Of a stretch of DNA of 64,000 bases, positions 1-9,109 are shown piece after piece; positions within the stretch are counted from its first letter, which is position 1; every line of letters begins with the position of its first letter. The DNA comes from Mariprofundus sp. NF (lineage in GTDB: Bacteria; Pseudomonadota; Zetaproteobacteria; Mariprofundales; Mariprofundaceae). Below the pieces are notes generated by a model, which searched no databases, was not told the DNA's origin, and worked only from the letters and a program-made list of their open reading frames with translations. The translations under genes and the position numbers were made by a program. Location of the stretch: positions 124,001 to 188,000 of the forward strand of contig NZ_VWNC01000004.1 of NCBI RefSeq assembly GCF_013387455.1. Direction: 5' to 3'.

Positions 1-1
1 G

Positions 2-2023
2 GCCGGTATGCGTGGTCTGATGGCCAAACCGGATGGTTCGATTATCGAAACACCGATTACTGCAAACTTCCGTGAAGGCCTGACCATTCTGCAGTACTTC
101 ATCTCTACCCATGGTGCACGTAAGGGTCTGGCCGATACCGCACTTAAAACTGCGAACTCCGGTTACCTTACCCGTCGTCTGGTTGATGTGGCCCAGGATG
201 CGGTTGTTCGCATTCAGGACTGTGGCACCGATGGTGGCGTATCCCTGACCGCGCTTGTTGAGGGTGGTGAAGTAATTGAGCCGCTGTATGAGCGTATTCT
301 CGGGCGTGTGCTGCTTGAGTCTGCACTTGATCCGATCTCCGGCGTTGAGATTGCACCTGCCGGTGCGATGGTCAATGAGGAGCTGGCTGACAAGATTGAT
401 GATGCCGGTGTTGAGAATGTTCGTATCCGTTCGGTACTGACCTGTGAAGCTGAAGATGGCGTATGTGCCAACTGTTACGGCCGCGATCTGGCCCACGGTA
501 CGCCGGTCTCAATCGGTGAAGCTGTTGGTGTGATTGCTGCACAGTCGATCGGTGAGCCGGGTACCCAGCTGACCATGCGTACCTTCCATGTTGGTGGTAC
601 TGCATCACGTTCTGCTGAGCAGGCGCACGTTGAAGCGAAATTCGGCGGCACTGTGAAACTTGAAGCTGCGATTACCGTAACCGATAGCGTGGGCTCCGAG
701 ATTGTTATTAACCGTCATACTGAAACTGTGATTGTTGATGGTAAGGGTAAAGAGATGGAGCGTCATCGTATCCCATACGGTGCACATCTGCTGATTAAAG
801 ATGGCGATGCAACCAAGGCTGGCGTTAAGCTGGCTGAGTGGGACCCATACACCATGCCTCTGATTGCCGAGACCGACGGTAAGATTCGTTTCGTCGATCT
901 GGAAGAGGGTATCACCATGCGTGAGCAGTCTGATGAGGTAACAGGGCTCTCAAGCCGTGTTGTAACTCAGCAGGCTGATACCCGTAAAGATGCACTGCGT
1001 CCGCAGATTCATCTGGTGGATCCAAAAGATCCGGAAGGCGATCCGATTGTGCTGGAGCGTACCAATACACCGGCCCGTTACTTCCTCTCACCTGGCGCAA
1101 TCCTCAACGTTGAAAACGAGACGGAGCTGAAAGCAGGTGAAGTTCTTGCACGTATTCCTCGTGAAGCAGGCAAGACCAAGGATATTACCGGTGGTCTGCC
1201 ACGCGTTGTCGAGCTGTTCGAAGCACGTAAACCGAAGAACCTGGCATTCATTGCCGGCGCTGACGGTGTGATCTCCTTTGGTAAGGATATCCGCGGTAAA
1301 CGTCGTGTGTATGTTGAGCCGACTGATGGTTCTGATCATCTGGAATACCAGATTCCTAAGGGTTCTCAGATCCTTGTTCAGGAAGGCGACCGCGTACGTC
1401 GTGGTGAACGTCTGATGGAAGGTTCTCCTGCACCACAGGACATCCTTAAGGTTCTCGGTGTTGAAGCACTCTCCGGTTACCTGACTGATGAGATTCAGGA
1501 GGTTTACCGTCTGCAGGGCGTGAAGATCAACGATAAGCATATCGAAGTGATTGCTCGTCAGATGATGCGTAAGGTTCAGATCAATGATCCGGGTCAGTCA
1601 ACTTATGTGGCAGGCGAGCAGCCTGTACGTAAACATGTTCTGCAGACCAACCGTAAACTGGTTGCTGCGGGCAAGGCTCCGGCTACTTTTGAACCGATCC
1701 TGCTGGGTATCACCAAGTCCTCCCTGAATACCGATTCGTTTATCTCTGCGGCATCGTTCCAGGAGACCACGCGTGTGATCACTGAGGCTGCGCTTGCAGG
1801 TAAAGTGGATTGGCTGCTGGGTCTGAAAGAGAACGTGATTCTCGGTCGTCTGCTACCAGCGGGTACAGGTCTTGCAACACGCAATGCACCAAAACCTGCA
1901 GTGGATGAGATTGAGGTGGCTGAAGAGATCGTTGAGAAGGCTCCGGCAGCGGATATTCTCGAAGAGCTCGGTCAGGTTATTGATGATCGTCCTGCTGATG
2001 CAGCAGAGGGTGAGGCGGCATAA
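2..2023 (+). CDS. rpoC: DNA-directed RNA polymerase subunit beta', C-terminal part
   Basis: This is the 3' part of the gene for the beta' subunit of RNA polymerase. The reading frame is open to the left edge, so the apparent ATG at 8 is internal. About 673 residues remain of a protein normally near 1400. It begins in the bridge-helix/trigger-loop region. The second zinc site is visible as a Cys in DCGTDGG (residue 72 counted from the ATG at 8) plus three Cys in the [13 protein letters not shown] stretch (146, 153, 156). The trigger-loop-like [16 protein letters not shown] follows. The C-terminus has the usual acidic tail. A strong terminator lies 22 nt downstream, so this is probably the last gene of an rpoB-rpoC transcript. 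Identity is certain. Confidence 0.97.
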   Translation, partial: AGMRGLMAKPDGSIIETPITANFREGLTILQYFISTHGARKGLADTALKTANSGYLTRRLVDVAQDAVVRIQDCGTDGGVSLTALVEGGEVIEPLYERILGRVLLESALDPISGVEIAPAGAMVNEELADKIDDAGVENVRIRSVLTCEAEDGVCANCYGRDLAHGTPVSIGEAVGVIAAQSIGEPGTQLTMRTFHVGGTASRSAEQAHVEAKFGGTVKLEAAITVTDSVGSEIVINRHTETVIVDGKGKEMERHRIPYGAHLLIKDGDATKAGVKLAEWDPYTMPLIAETDGKIRFVDLEEGITMREQSDEVTGLSSRVVTQQADTRKDALRPQIHLVDPKDPEGDPIVLERTNTPARYFLSPGAILNVENETELKAGEVLARIPREAGKTKDITGGLPRVVELFEARKPKNLAFIAGADGVISFGKDIRGKRRVYVEPTDGSDHLEYQIPKGSQILVQEGDRVRRGERLMEGSPAPQDILKVLGVEALSGYLTDEIQEVYRLQGVKINDKHIEVIARQMMRKVQINDPGQSTYVAGEQPVRKHVLQTNRKLVAAGKAPATFEPILLGITKSSLNTDSFISAASFQETTRVITEAALAGKVDWLLGLKENVILGRLLPAGTGLATRNAPKPAVDEIEVAEEIVEKAPAADILEELGQVIDDRPADAAEGEAA

Positions 2024-2044
2024 GCCTGTTACTCAGAAAATCGG

Positions 2045-2073
2045 AAAAGGGCGCCTCTGGCGCCCTTTTTTTT
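2045..2073 (+). terminator. Rho-independent terminator after rpoC
   Basis: GGGCGCC and GGCGCCC form a perfect GC-rich hairpin around a TCT loop, preceded by an A run and followed by eight T. It lies 22 nt after the rpoC stop. Confidence 0.92.
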
Positions 2074-2223
2074 GCCATAATTCAAAACTATCAGACAGAA
2101 CTAAACATATCGTTCAGGGCTAAAAAGGTTAACGCGGTGGGGCAGAGAGCGCTCTTAGCGATCACTAAATAAAGTGCAGGGCTGATTTAGCGATAGTTTC
2201 AAGTATGAACAACTGGAATAGAG

Positions 2224-2547
2224 ATGAGAATCAAAGACAGTTCTGTTGAGTTATACAGCAGACATAAGTCGTCGCGCAGGATGGGAAGAGAGCAATCCTG
2301 GCCGTTAGCTGTGGATGAGCCCCATGAAGGTGACCATGATCAGCTCGATATCTCTGTAGAGGCACGACAGGTTCAGCATGAGACAGCAGAGCAACTGCCA
2401 CTGTTTGCCAATGAGAGTGCTTTTCTGGCACTGGATCGCGGTAGCAATGGCCGTGTCAGCGGTCGAACTGCGCAGTGCAGCTCCACTGTCTATCTGAACA
2501 GTTCAGACCCGCACGGTTTAATTGAACAGATCGATCTGCTCAGCTGA
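2224..2547 (+). CDS. Small hypothetical protein
   Basis: A 107-residue open frame fills the space between the rpoC terminator and the convergent GST gene. I do not assign a function. It is hydrophilic, has no membrane segment or signal peptide, and is rich in charged residues. The N-terminus (MRIKDSSVELYSRHKSS) resembles the start of short uncharacterised proteins in proteobacteria of the type M(R/K)I-x-S-S/A-x-V-x-L-x-S-x-H, which is the main reason to keep it. The ribosome binding site is weak (only a purine stretch, TAGAG, just before the ATG). No other plus-strand gene is adjacent. It could be a chance frame, and confidence is moderate. Confidence 0.5.
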   Translation: MRIKDSSVELYSRHKSSRRMGREQSWPLAVDEPHEGDHDQLDISVEARQVQHETAEQLPLFANESAFLALDRGSNGRVSGRTAQCSSTVYLNSSDPHGLIEQIDLLS

Positions 2548-2571
2548 TCGGTATTGATTGCAGTCTTACCA

Positions 2572-3207
2572 TTAAAAGAGCAACTGCTCTGTATCACCCG
2601 GATGCCACAGAGCGTGGCGAGTCATCACAGAACTGAACAGGTCACTATCCAACCAGTGCTTTAACCAGGCCTGCAGATGAGGATAGGGACGAGAGACAAA
2701 CCGTTCTGGTTCTACGGAAGCAAACTGGCGGATGAAGGGGAATATAGCGATATCAGCCATCGAGGCCTGTTCGGCGCAGAGATTGCTCTGTCCCGCCAGA
2801 GACTGCTCCAACTCAGCGAGGAACAGTTTGGCCTGCTCTCTGTGAAAAGCAGCATCTGTTTGCGGTTGAAAGCGTTGCGGATATTTATAACGATCAAGAT
2901 GGAATTTGAAGTAGCTGTCGTTGCGATCTATCAGCCTTTCAGCAGATTCATTATCCAACCGGTCATGATGCTGTGCATTGGCCCAGCGCATAATATCCAG
3001 GCTTTCATCGAGCACCTCGCCATCCGGCAACAATAGAACCGGCACAGTGCCCTTGGGCGAAATCTCGAGCATCTCGGCCGGTTTCTCTTTGAGCAGGATC
3101 TCTCTGACAACACACTGGATACCGGCATGGGTCAGTGCCATACGGGCGCGCATGGCGTAGGGGCAACGACGGAAGCTGTAGAGGATCGGTAGCCGTTCAG
3201 GCCTCAA
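2572..3207 (-). CDS. Glutathione S-transferase family protein
   Basis: This 211-residue protein has a thioredoxin-fold N-terminal half starting LYSFRRCPYAMRARMAL. CPYA is a glutaredoxin/GST-like active-site Cys motif, and GTVPVLLLPDG and DESLDIMRW give the cis-Pro and glutathione-binding elements. An all-helical C-terminal domain follows. Such proteins conjugate or reduce substrates with glutathione in the cytoplasm, and the single CPxA Cys suggests a glutaredoxin-2- or omega-like thiol transferase. The start is TTG and overlaps the apaG stop (TTGA), which indicates translational coupling. No in-frame ATG lies close enough to preserve the first beta strand. The substrate is unknown. Confidence 0.85.
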   Translation of the reverse strand: MRPERLPILYSFRRCPYAMRARMALTHAGIQCVVREILLKEKPAEMLEISPKGTVPVLLLPDGEVLDESLDIMRWANAQHHDRLDNESAERLIDRNDSYFKFHLDRYKYPQRFQPQTDAAFHREQAKLFLAELEQSLAGQSNLCAEQASMADIAIFPFIRQFASVEPERFVSRPYPHLQAWLKHWLDSDLFSSVMTRHALWHPGDTEQLLF

Positions 3208-3584
3208 TTCAGGCTGCCGGGCACGGCCAGTGAAAAGAGCGCAACCGGAGCATCAAACTGTTCACCATTTTCACACTGCATCAGGTAGCTGCCCTGCATG
3301 CAGCCAACCGGTGTCTCCAGAATACAGAAGCTGTTATAGAAATGTTCACGGCCTGGTTCAATCACCGGCTGTTCACCGATAACCCCTTCGCCGCGCACCT
3401 CTTCGATCTGGCCGCTGGCATCCATGATTTTCCAGTAGCGGGAGATCAGCTGTACCGGTTCATCCCCATTGTTAACAATACTGATGTAATAGATAAAGAC
3501 GTAGCGATCCTGGGCAGGGTCGGAATGCTCGGCCGCATACTCAGTGCGAACTTCTACTTTAATGGGATGGTCAGTTATATTCAC
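3204..3584 (-). CDS. apaG: ApaG domain protein
   Basis: At 126 residues this has the normal length of ApaG, a fibronectin-III-like beta-sandwich protein historically linked to cobalt/magnesium efflux. The family signatures are visible: YVFIYYISIVNNG, VQLISRYW-I-DA, VRGEGVIGEQP and YLM-CE-GE-F. It is translated first, and the GST-like gene begins inside its stop codon, so the two are co-transcribed. The biochemical role of ApaG is not settled. Diadenosine-polyphosphate and metal-related roles have been proposed, partly from its neighbourhood in E. coli (apaH, ksgA), which is not present here. Confidence 0.92.
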   Translation of the reverse strand: MNITDHPIKVEVRTEYAAEHSDPAQDRYVFIYYISIVNNGDEPVQLISRYWKIMDASGQIEEVRGEGVIGEQPVIEPGREHFYNSFCILETPVGCMQGSYLMQCENGEQFDAPVALFSLAVPGSLN

Positions 3585-3638
3585 AGGCAGACCATAGCAG
3601 GGCAGCAGTCAATTTTCACACCTGTGCGCGTAAGGGTT

Positions 3639-4220
3639 TTATCCGACAAACTGGCTATAAAACATCAGCCCGAAAAAAATCAGTGTGCCCGTACCCATGG
3701 AGTAGAGCACCATAGGTCGCAGTTTGGGCAGACTGATGCCGATGATCACGCCGCTGAACAGGGTCAGCATCATGGCAATCGCCATAGCGACCACGAAATA
3801 GTTGAATGAGTCTTTACCATTGCCTTTGTGCAGGCTCATAAAGCGGCTATAGATGCCGGGGTCGTAGAGTTTCAACACTGCCACATTGGCATTGCTGGAG
3901 GAGGGGCGAATCTTCAGCCAGTGGTTCTCACCGTCCCAGAAGAGATAATCGGATTGTAGATCGGAGTCCCATTTCAATTTGTATCTGCCCAGTGGTTCGG
4001 AGATGTTTCGTCTGGCCAGCTCTTTAGCCGCAACCGCCTTGAGCAGTTTGGCATCAGCCGGAAATGGCTGATCAAGCTCAATACGGAACTCTTCGCTGGC
4101 GACGTCGGGTTTAATCTCCAGGATATAGAGCGCTCCGGTGATGAAGAACATGACCGTGATCGGAAAAACCACCGAAGCAAAGATCATATGCAGCTTCATC
4201 AATGTATAACGTTTGATCAT
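3639..4220 (-). CDS. PepSY-like membrane protein
   Basis: This 193-residue protein has one N-terminal membrane segment (about residues 10-33), a periplasmic-looking domain of about 100 residues, and two C-terminal membrane segments (about 143-165 and 170-190). The layout matches small PepSY-associated transmembrane proteins, with a domain that starts after ALYILEIKP and contains short beta strands such as YKLKWD and HWLKIRPSS. PepSY proteins are often linked to iron-siderophore reduction or peptidase inhibition, but no catalytic residues are visible. It stands alone, upstream of apaG on the same strand with a 54-nt gap. The ATG at 4220 has a GGAG sequence only 2 nt before it, which is unusually close. 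Confidence 0.6.
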   Translation of the reverse strand: MIKRYTLMKLHMIFASVVFPITVMFFITGALYILEIKPDVASEEFRIELDQPFPADAKLLKAVAAKELARRNISEPLGRYKLKWDSDLQSDYLFWDGENHWLKIRPSSSNANVAVLKLYDPGIYSRFMSLHKGNGKDSFNYFVVAMAIAMMLTLFSGVIIGISLPKLRPMVLYSMGTGTLIFFGLMFYSQFVG

Positions 4221-4553
4221 CTCTCCACTCCACTTATGGGCAGAGCGCTTAGAATATAACGGCGCTCACCCGCTGATTCTAAATGCAGAACCGGAATCTG
4301 CCACCCTTGCCTGCAGGTCAAAGTTTCTACAGCAAATTAGCATTGTGCTATCGGGAACTAAGAGCAGGCAGTTGTTTAAGCAATTGTCTCAGTGCCTGGG
4401 TTCGGCGAAGAGGAGATATTCAGAGCACTTCATAAACCAGTGTTGGCCCTCTGCTGATTCAAAACAAAGAGTGGGCGAGTATTTCTACACCTGATGTGAT
4501 GGGGCGTAGCTATACAAGCCGTAAGCGCTGGTGGCTTGCCTGACTTAGGGGCC
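4221..4553. other. Intergenic stretch without a recognisable gene
   Basis: This gap separates the PepSY-like gene from the end of higA. The one open frame across it (4213-4494, plus strand) has no ribosome binding site and no protein-like character, so it is not called. The palindrome TAGGGGCCCTA overlaps the higA stop. I see no tRNA, terminator with a T-run, or repeat. Confidence 0.5.
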
Positions 4554-5753
4554 CTAGATGTGGAATTGGCAACGCACCTGATCTTTACCAATCAGCTTGG
4601 TGAATTTGCGATAGTTGCCCGATTCCTTGCGCTGTCGACCTGCCACAATGGCAGGTGCAATGTGGAGATTCCGAGCAAGATCGAAAATATCAGTCTCGAC
4701 CAAAATCAATGCTCTTGTCCATTCCTCTGCCGGAATGAGTGCTTCGGAAGCCAAGGCATCTGCCTCGCTTTCAACCGAGTCCACTTCGTTGTTGCTATCC
4801 AGATCATCAATGAACACTTTCGTACCATCCAGATGCAGTGCCACATGTGCCAGTTCATGCATCAGGGTAAACCAGAAGTTATCAACCCGATCATGACGAA
4901 GCGTAAGCGCGATGATAGGACGTCCGCTCGCATCAAGCATCACTGCACCATCAAGATAAGTTTTCGGCAAGTGGGGCTCCACAATCAGATGAATGCCATG
5001 ATGGTTGAGTAGTTCGCGGGCACGAATTGGGCCACTTTCAGCCCATGATTCACCCGCCAGACGGCGCATAAAATCAAGATTGATCACACCGGGCTGATAA
5101 GGATTGGCTAACGATTCGGCTGCCGCCTTTTGCTGCACACGGGTTTGCCATGCCCATAAGGCCAGCTCATCGACTTGCTTGTTGTTGCTTCTCTGATGTG
5201 CCGTTGTACGCAGCAGGACGGGTTCGGTTTGAGGGATCCCCGGAACTAAATCCGCGAAGCGTTTGGTCCATTCTACGGCGTATTCTTTCAACTCACTCAG
5301 TTGGCCACCAAACCCATCGAAATAATTGCGTTCCAGCATAGCTTTGAGAACGGTCTGATCCCATTTGTCCGTGGCAACAGGCAGTTCGGCACCCGCCTCG
5401 TGCAGCAGTACTTCCGCCGGGATGCCAAGCTTCTTGTTCAGTTGACGCATCATGTTCACGCTGAGCTGACGCTTGCCGTTCAATACTTCCGATACACGGG
5501 CGGCAGAGCCGAAATAGGGCACCATATCTTTCTGGGTTAGTCCCTGCTGCTCCATGCGATAGCGAATGGCCTCGATGGGGCCAGGCAGATCAACAGGAAA
5601 GTTTTTTTCCTCGTAACGCTCAATCAGCAGAGAGAGCACATCCAGTTGATCGGCCTCATCGCTATTCTCTGCAGGGTTGCCATCCATCAGGGTCAGCAAA
5701 GCCTCAAGGGCCTGCTGGTGCTCAGCTTCATTCTTAATAATTTTAAGATGCAT
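4554..5753 (-). CDS. higA: HigA-type antitoxin fused to ImmA/IrrE metallopeptidase
   Basis: About 399 residues from the chosen ATG. Residues 1-115 resemble the HigA (COG5499) antitoxin: a helical N-terminus, then an XRE-type helix-turn-helix (GLTQKDMVPYFGSAARVSEVLNGKRQLS). The C-terminal half is an ImmA/IrrE zinc peptidase with HELAH (about residues 299-303) and a downstream ESEADALASEALIP segment that can supply the third ligand. Standard HigA is about 100-140 residues, so this antitoxin carries a protease domain. The start was set at 5753 because the TTG and GTG just upstream lie nearer the strong AGAGGAGG site, which is well spaced for this ATG. It follows higB by about 12 nt. It presumably neutralises HigB and represses the promoter at 6081-6109. 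The protease may trigger derepression (inference). Confidence 0.85.
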   Translation of the reverse strand: MHLKIIKNEAEHQQALEALLTLMDGNPAENSDEADQLDVLSLLIERYEEKNFPVDLPGPIEAIRYRMEQQGLTQKDMVPYFGSAARVSEVLNGKRQLSVNMMRQLNKKLGIPAEVLLHEAGAELPVATDKWDQTVLKAMLERNYFDGFGGQLSELKEYAVEWTKRFADLVPGIPQTEPVLLRTTAHQRSNNKQVDELALWAWQTRVQQKAAAESLANPYQPGVINLDFMRRLAGESWAESGPIRARELLNHHGIHLIVEPHLPKTYLDGAVMLDASGRPIIALTLRHDRVDNFWFTLMHELAHVALHLDGTKVFIDDLDSNNEVDSVESEADALASEALIPAEEWTRALILVETDIFDLARNLHIAPAIVAGRQRKESGNYRKFTKLIGKDQVRCQFHI

Positions 5754-5765
5754 CACCAACCTCCT

Positions 5766-6050
5766 CTAGAACTTCATCTTGTCATATTCCGCATGAGTTC
5801 CCACCCATTCGACAGCTACGATGCCGTTCTGGTAGCGCACTTTGACGACCAATCGGTAGTGATTCCCCTTGATGTTGAAGATCACCCGATTGTCAGCCAG
5901 AAAATCTGCGCTGCGATACCTTTTTTTAATGTCCTGTGTTGTTTTCCAATTGCTGATTTCCGCTTCGTGAAACCATGCATCCAAAGCCTTTTTGGCATCA
6001 GCATGCTTCTTCCCGCACTTCAGCAACATCTCCCTGCCGACTATCCTCAT
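5766..6050 (-). CDS. higB: HigB-family toxin (mRNA interferase)
   Basis: 94 residues, matching the HigB_toxin family: an N-terminal helix (MRIVGREMLLKCGKKH), a basic middle (DIKKRYRSADF), then VIFNIKGNHYRLVVKVRY and the C-terminal signature VEWVGTHAEYDKMKF. Members are RelE-fold, ribosome-dependent RNases that cleave mRNA in the A site. It is the first gene of a two-gene operon with the antitoxin-protease downstream, the toxin-first order typical of higBA. The ATG at 6050 is preceded by GGGAG. The promoter with a built-in operator lies directly upstream. Confidence 0.88.
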   Translation of the reverse strand: MRIVGREMLLKCGKKHADAKKALDAWFHEAEISNWKTTQDIKKRYRSADFLADNRVIFNIKGNHYRLVVKVRYQNGIVAVEWVGTHAEYDKMKF

Positions 6051-6080
6051 CGCCCTGTTTCTCCCTCACAGAACACCGGA

Positions 6081-6109
6081 AGCATAGTTACCAAAACGGT
6101 AACAGTCAA
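6081..6109 (-). promoter_or_regulatory. higBA promoter
   Basis: On the minus strand, TTGACT (6104-6109) and TATGCT (6081-6086) match the sigma70 -35 and -10 hexamers with an ideal 17-bp spacer. The -10 lies 30 nt before the higB ATG. The spacer is a palindrome (see 6087-6103). Confidence 0.8.
6087..6103. promoter_or_regulatory. Palindromic operator filling the higBA promoter spacer
   Basis: GTTACC and GGTAAC are perfect 6-bp arms around AAAAC. The 17 bp occupy the -35/-10 spacer exactly, so a bound HigA dimer would block RNA polymerase. HigA-type antitoxins commonly autoregulate through such sites. Binding by this protein is inferred. Confidence 0.75.
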
Positions 6110-6198
6110 ATATTTTACCTTATTGGGATGATTTGTCGTTTGAAATAAACTCAACTTTTAGATTGCTCCTGAAGTTCTGGGACACAATACATAATTAA

Positions 6199-7968
6199 TC
6201 AGGAATAGAGTGATTCGAGGATTTCACCATACTGGTCATAGACTTTGCGGCGTTTGATTTTCATGGTGGGGGTCATCAGGCCGGATTCGATGGTGAAGGG
6301 TTTGTGCAGCAGATGAATGCGGCGAACCTGTTCGAAGGGGTTCAAAGGTTTGAGCATAGTGCTGATCTTGGTCTGCAGATGTTTTTTGAAAATATCTGAA
6401 TCGCAGAGATGGGCCCAGTCGGTCTCCGGCAAGCCCTGTTGCACGGCCCAGGCTTTGCAGGCTTCGGGGTTGGGGATGACCAGCGCCACGAGATAGGGCT
6501 TCTGGTCGCCATAAACCACTACCTGCTCAATTTCCGCATCCCCAATAAGTAAACCTTCGATGCGTTGCGGGGCGATGTTCTCACCACCGGAGTTCACAAT
6601 GATATCCTTTTTTCGGTCGGTGATTTTGAGATAACCATCGGCGTCAAACTCACCGATATCGCCGGTATGCAGCCAGCCATCGATAAGTGACTCTTTGGTC
6701 GCTTTTTTGTTTTTCCAGTAGCCGGGCATGATGTTGCCACCACGGGCAATGATCTCACCATCCTCGGCAATCTTGATCTCTACCCCTTTGCCCGGCAGGC
6801 CAACCGAGCCGATACGTCGGTCAGCCATCGGGTTGGCGGTAAGCAGGGGGGCAGATTCGGTAAGGCCGTAACCTTCAAGAATTGGCAGTTTGAGCGTTTC
6901 AAAAAATTCAAACACCTCGGGACTAAGCGGGGCACCACCTGAGACCATAACGCGCATCCGGCCGCCAAAGCGGGCACGGATTTTTTCTCCCACCAGCTTA
7001 TCGAGCAACTTCAACACTAACCCTTCAACAGGGCCGGTAGTCGCTTTGCGGGCCAGATTGAAATAGCTGTTAAACAGCTTCTGTTTAAAGGCCGATTGCT
7101 TGGCCACCTGTGCCAGAACCCGGCTGCGTACAACCTCCAGCATTCTCGGTACAGAGACCATGATGGTTGGCCTGGCTTCAGTCATGTTTTTGGCCACCGT
7201 GTCCGGGCGCTCAGCAAAGGCGACTGAGATGCCGTAGGAGTAGGCGAGGAAATGGCTGGCGGTACGTTCCAGCGTATGGGCCAGCGGCAGAAATGAGAGC
7301 ATGCGCTCCTCGCGCAATAGGGCGATAACGTTGGGTACGGTTTCAAGATTGGTGAGGATATTGCCGTGAGTGAGCATCACCCCTTTCGGGTTGGCCGTGG
7401 TGCCGGAGGTGTAGACAATCGTGGCCAACTGATCGCGCTCGATTTTGGCCAGTCGCCGCTGCAACCGCGCGTCATCGGGTTCGCCACCCTCAAGCTCGGC
7501 GAGATTACGAATAAGATCGCCATCGTCGGCATCATCTGTGGCATAGATATGTTTGACTGATTTGCACTCAGTCGCCGCTTTTTTCAGATCGCGCAGCAGA
7601 TTGCCGCCGGAGGTGAAAACAAGAGAAGCACCGGAATCTTTCAGCACATAAGCAATATCCTGAGGCCTGTAGGAGCAATAGAGCGGTACGGTCACCGCAC
7701 CAACAGAGAGAATGGCATAATCGATCACAGCCCATTCGGGGCGGTTCTCCATCAGCAGGCCGATACGGTCGCCCGGTTTTACGCCTGCACGCATGAGGCC
7801 GGAGGCAACATGGCGGATGCGCAGAGCCAACTGGGCGTAGGTGATGGGAAGGTATTCGCCGTTTTTCCGGTACCACTGGGCAGGGCGGGCTGCACAAGTT
7901 TTGCTGATGTTGAACATCGCTTCAGGAAGGTTGCGAACACTGTCGATATCGGGCATCTCGAGGATCAT
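6199..7968 (-). CDS. Long-chain fatty-acid--CoA ligase (AMP-forming)
   Basis: This 589-residue member of the ANL superfamily (FAA1-type, COG1022) activates long-chain fatty acids to acyl-CoA via an acyl-adenylate. The P-loop-like motif IVYTSGTTANPKGVMLTH spans residues 184-200. The A5 region GYGLTESAPL, the A7/A8 region GWLHTGDIGEFDADGYLKITDRKKDIIVNSGGENIAPQ (hinge Asp and Arg) and a C-terminal lid domain are all present. It starts at an ATG on the minus strand and diverges from the NDUFA9-like gene. It stands alone, and both fatty-acid degradation and membrane lipid remodelling are possible roles. Chain-length preference cannot be read from the sequence. Confidence 0.9.
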   Translation of the reverse strand: MILEMPDIDSVRNLPEAMFNISKTCAARPAQWYRKNGEYLPITYAQLALRIRHVASGLMRAGVKPGDRIGLLMENRPEWAVIDYAILSVGAVTVPLYCSYRPQDIAYVLKDSGASLVFTSGGNLLRDLKKAATECKSVKHIYATDDADDGDLIRNLAELEGGEPDDARLQRRLAKIERDQLATIVYTSGTTANPKGVMLTHGNILTNLETVPNVIALLREERMLSFLPLAHTLERTASHFLAYSYGISVAFAERPDTVAKNMTEARPTIMVSVPRMLEVVRSRVLAQVAKQSAFKQKLFNSYFNLARKATTGPVEGLVLKLLDKLVGEKIRARFGGRMRVMVSGGAPLSPEVFEFFETLKLPILEGYGLTESAPLLTANPMADRRIGSVGLPGKGVEIKIAEDGEIIARGGNIMPGYWKNKKATKESLIDGWLHTGDIGEFDADGYLKITDRKKDIIVNSGGENIAPQRIEGLLIGDAEIEQVVVYGDQKPYLVALVIPNPEACKAWAVQQGLPETDWAHLCDSDIFKKHLQTKISTMLKPLNPFEQVRRIHLLHKPFTIESGLMTPTMKIKRRKVYDQYGEILESLYS

Positions 7969-8155
7969 AAAAACCTTAAATTCCCTTTGCTGGTTTAGAA
8001 AAATGATATATCAAGAATACGTTACCTCCCTTCCCCTATTTCACAGCATAGACGAAAAATATTTATGTGAAAAGGGTTGCGATGCCAGTATGCGCATTGA
8101 CCTTGCCGGTGTCTGGATCATACTTACCCTGCAAAACAGATCTTTGGGAGGTAGC

Positions 8156-9109
8156 ATGGGACAGCGTCTTTGTATTATTGGCGGTAGCGGCTTTGTTGGT
8201 CGCGCTATTGCGCAGCAGGCAGTTCAGGCCGGGCATAGGGTGACGGTGGCCTGCCGGCATCCGGTCAGAGCACGTGGTCAGCTGGTGGATGGCGTCTCTC
8301 TTGTGCGTGCTGATGTTACTGATGGTTATGGAGTTGATGCTGCGGTTGCAGGCATGGATGTGGTGATCAACCTGGTCGGCCTGCTGTTTGAAAAGGGGTC
8401 TCAGAATTTTCAGGCTGCCCATGTCAAAGGTACAGCGCGTGTGATTGCCTCCTGCAAGGCGGCCGGCGTAAAACAGCTGTTGCATATGAGTGCGCTCGGA
8501 GCCGGTCAGATTGAGGGCAGCAGCTATGCCCGTACCAAAGGCGAGGCAGAACAGCTGGTCTCGGCTTCCGGTCTGAATTTCACCATCTTCCGCCCCTCTA
8601 TTATCTACGGAGCGGGTGACTCCTTCTTTAATAAGTTCAAGGCCATGAGCCAGAGCATGCCGGTATTACCTGTGATCTCGGGCGAAACCCGCTTCCAGCC
8701 GGTATGGGTGCAGGATGTGGCACGCGCTTTTATCGACTCAATAGGCAACCGCCATGTGAATGGTGCCACCTTCGAACTGGGTGGCCCGAAAAGCTACAGT
8801 TTTAGAGAACTGCTGGAGCTGCTGCTTAAAGAGTTGGATATCAAGCGCACACTGATTCCGGTGCCGGGGCTGGCGGCCTCTCTGATGGCGGCTTTTACCC
8901 AGGTGCTGCCAACACCGCCGATCACCCGTGATCAACTGATTCTTCTTGGCCGTGACTCTGTGATTGAAGGGGAGCCGTTCCCTGCACTGTTCGGGCAGCC
9001 CGCTGCGCTTGAAGATGTGTTGCCAACCTATATCTGCGGCAACTGCGCAGATACCAAGCAGCAGGAGTGGGATCAGATGCGCTCGCGCTATCGTAAAGGT
9101 GGCGTTTGA
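8156..9109 (+). CDS. NDUFA9-like NAD(P)-binding atypical SDR protein
   Basis: 317 residues from ATG 8156, chosen because a GGGAGG site precedes it and the Rossmann motif IIGGSGFVGRAIA follows at once. The frame runs open further upstream but lacks protein character there. It is an atypical short-chain dehydrogenase of the type called complex I NDUFA9-like: NAD(P)-binding glycine-rich loop, HMSALGA strand, SSYARTKGEAEQLV (Tyr-x3-Lys) and FRPSIIYGAGDSFFN. A C-terminal Cys pair (YICGNCAD) is of interest. Bacterial members have been tied to quinone or complex I function but are mostly uncharacterised. plsY starts inside its stop codon (TTGA), suggesting co-expression with phospholipid synthesis. 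Confidence 0.85.
   Translation: MGQRLCIIGGSGFVGRAIAQQAVQAGHRVTVACRHPVRARGQLVDGVSLVRADVTDGYGVDAAVAGMDVVINLVGLLFEKGSQNFQAAHVKGTARVIASCKAAGVKQLLHMSALGAGQIEGSSYARTKGEAEQLVSASGLNFTIFRPSIIYGAGDSFFNKFKAMSQSMPVLPVISGETRFQPVWVQDVARAFIDSIGNRHVNGATFELGGPKSYSFRELLELLLKELDIKRTLIPVPGLAASLMAAFTQVLPTPPITRDQLILLGRDSVIEGEPFPALFGQPAALEDVLPTYICGNCADTKQQEWDQMRSRYRKGGV

Noticed and set aside
1088-1540. A 150-codon open frame on the minus strand inside rpoC
   Set aside because: It is the antisense shadow of a certain gene, without a ribosome binding site or domain.
4213-4494. Plus-strand open frame between the PepSY-like gene and higA
   Set aside because: No Shine-Dalgarno sequence and no family-like composition.
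4546-4556. Palindrome TAGGGGCCCTA at the higA stop
   Set aside because: Too short and without T-run for a terminator, and position inside a stop codon makes a regulatory role unlikely.
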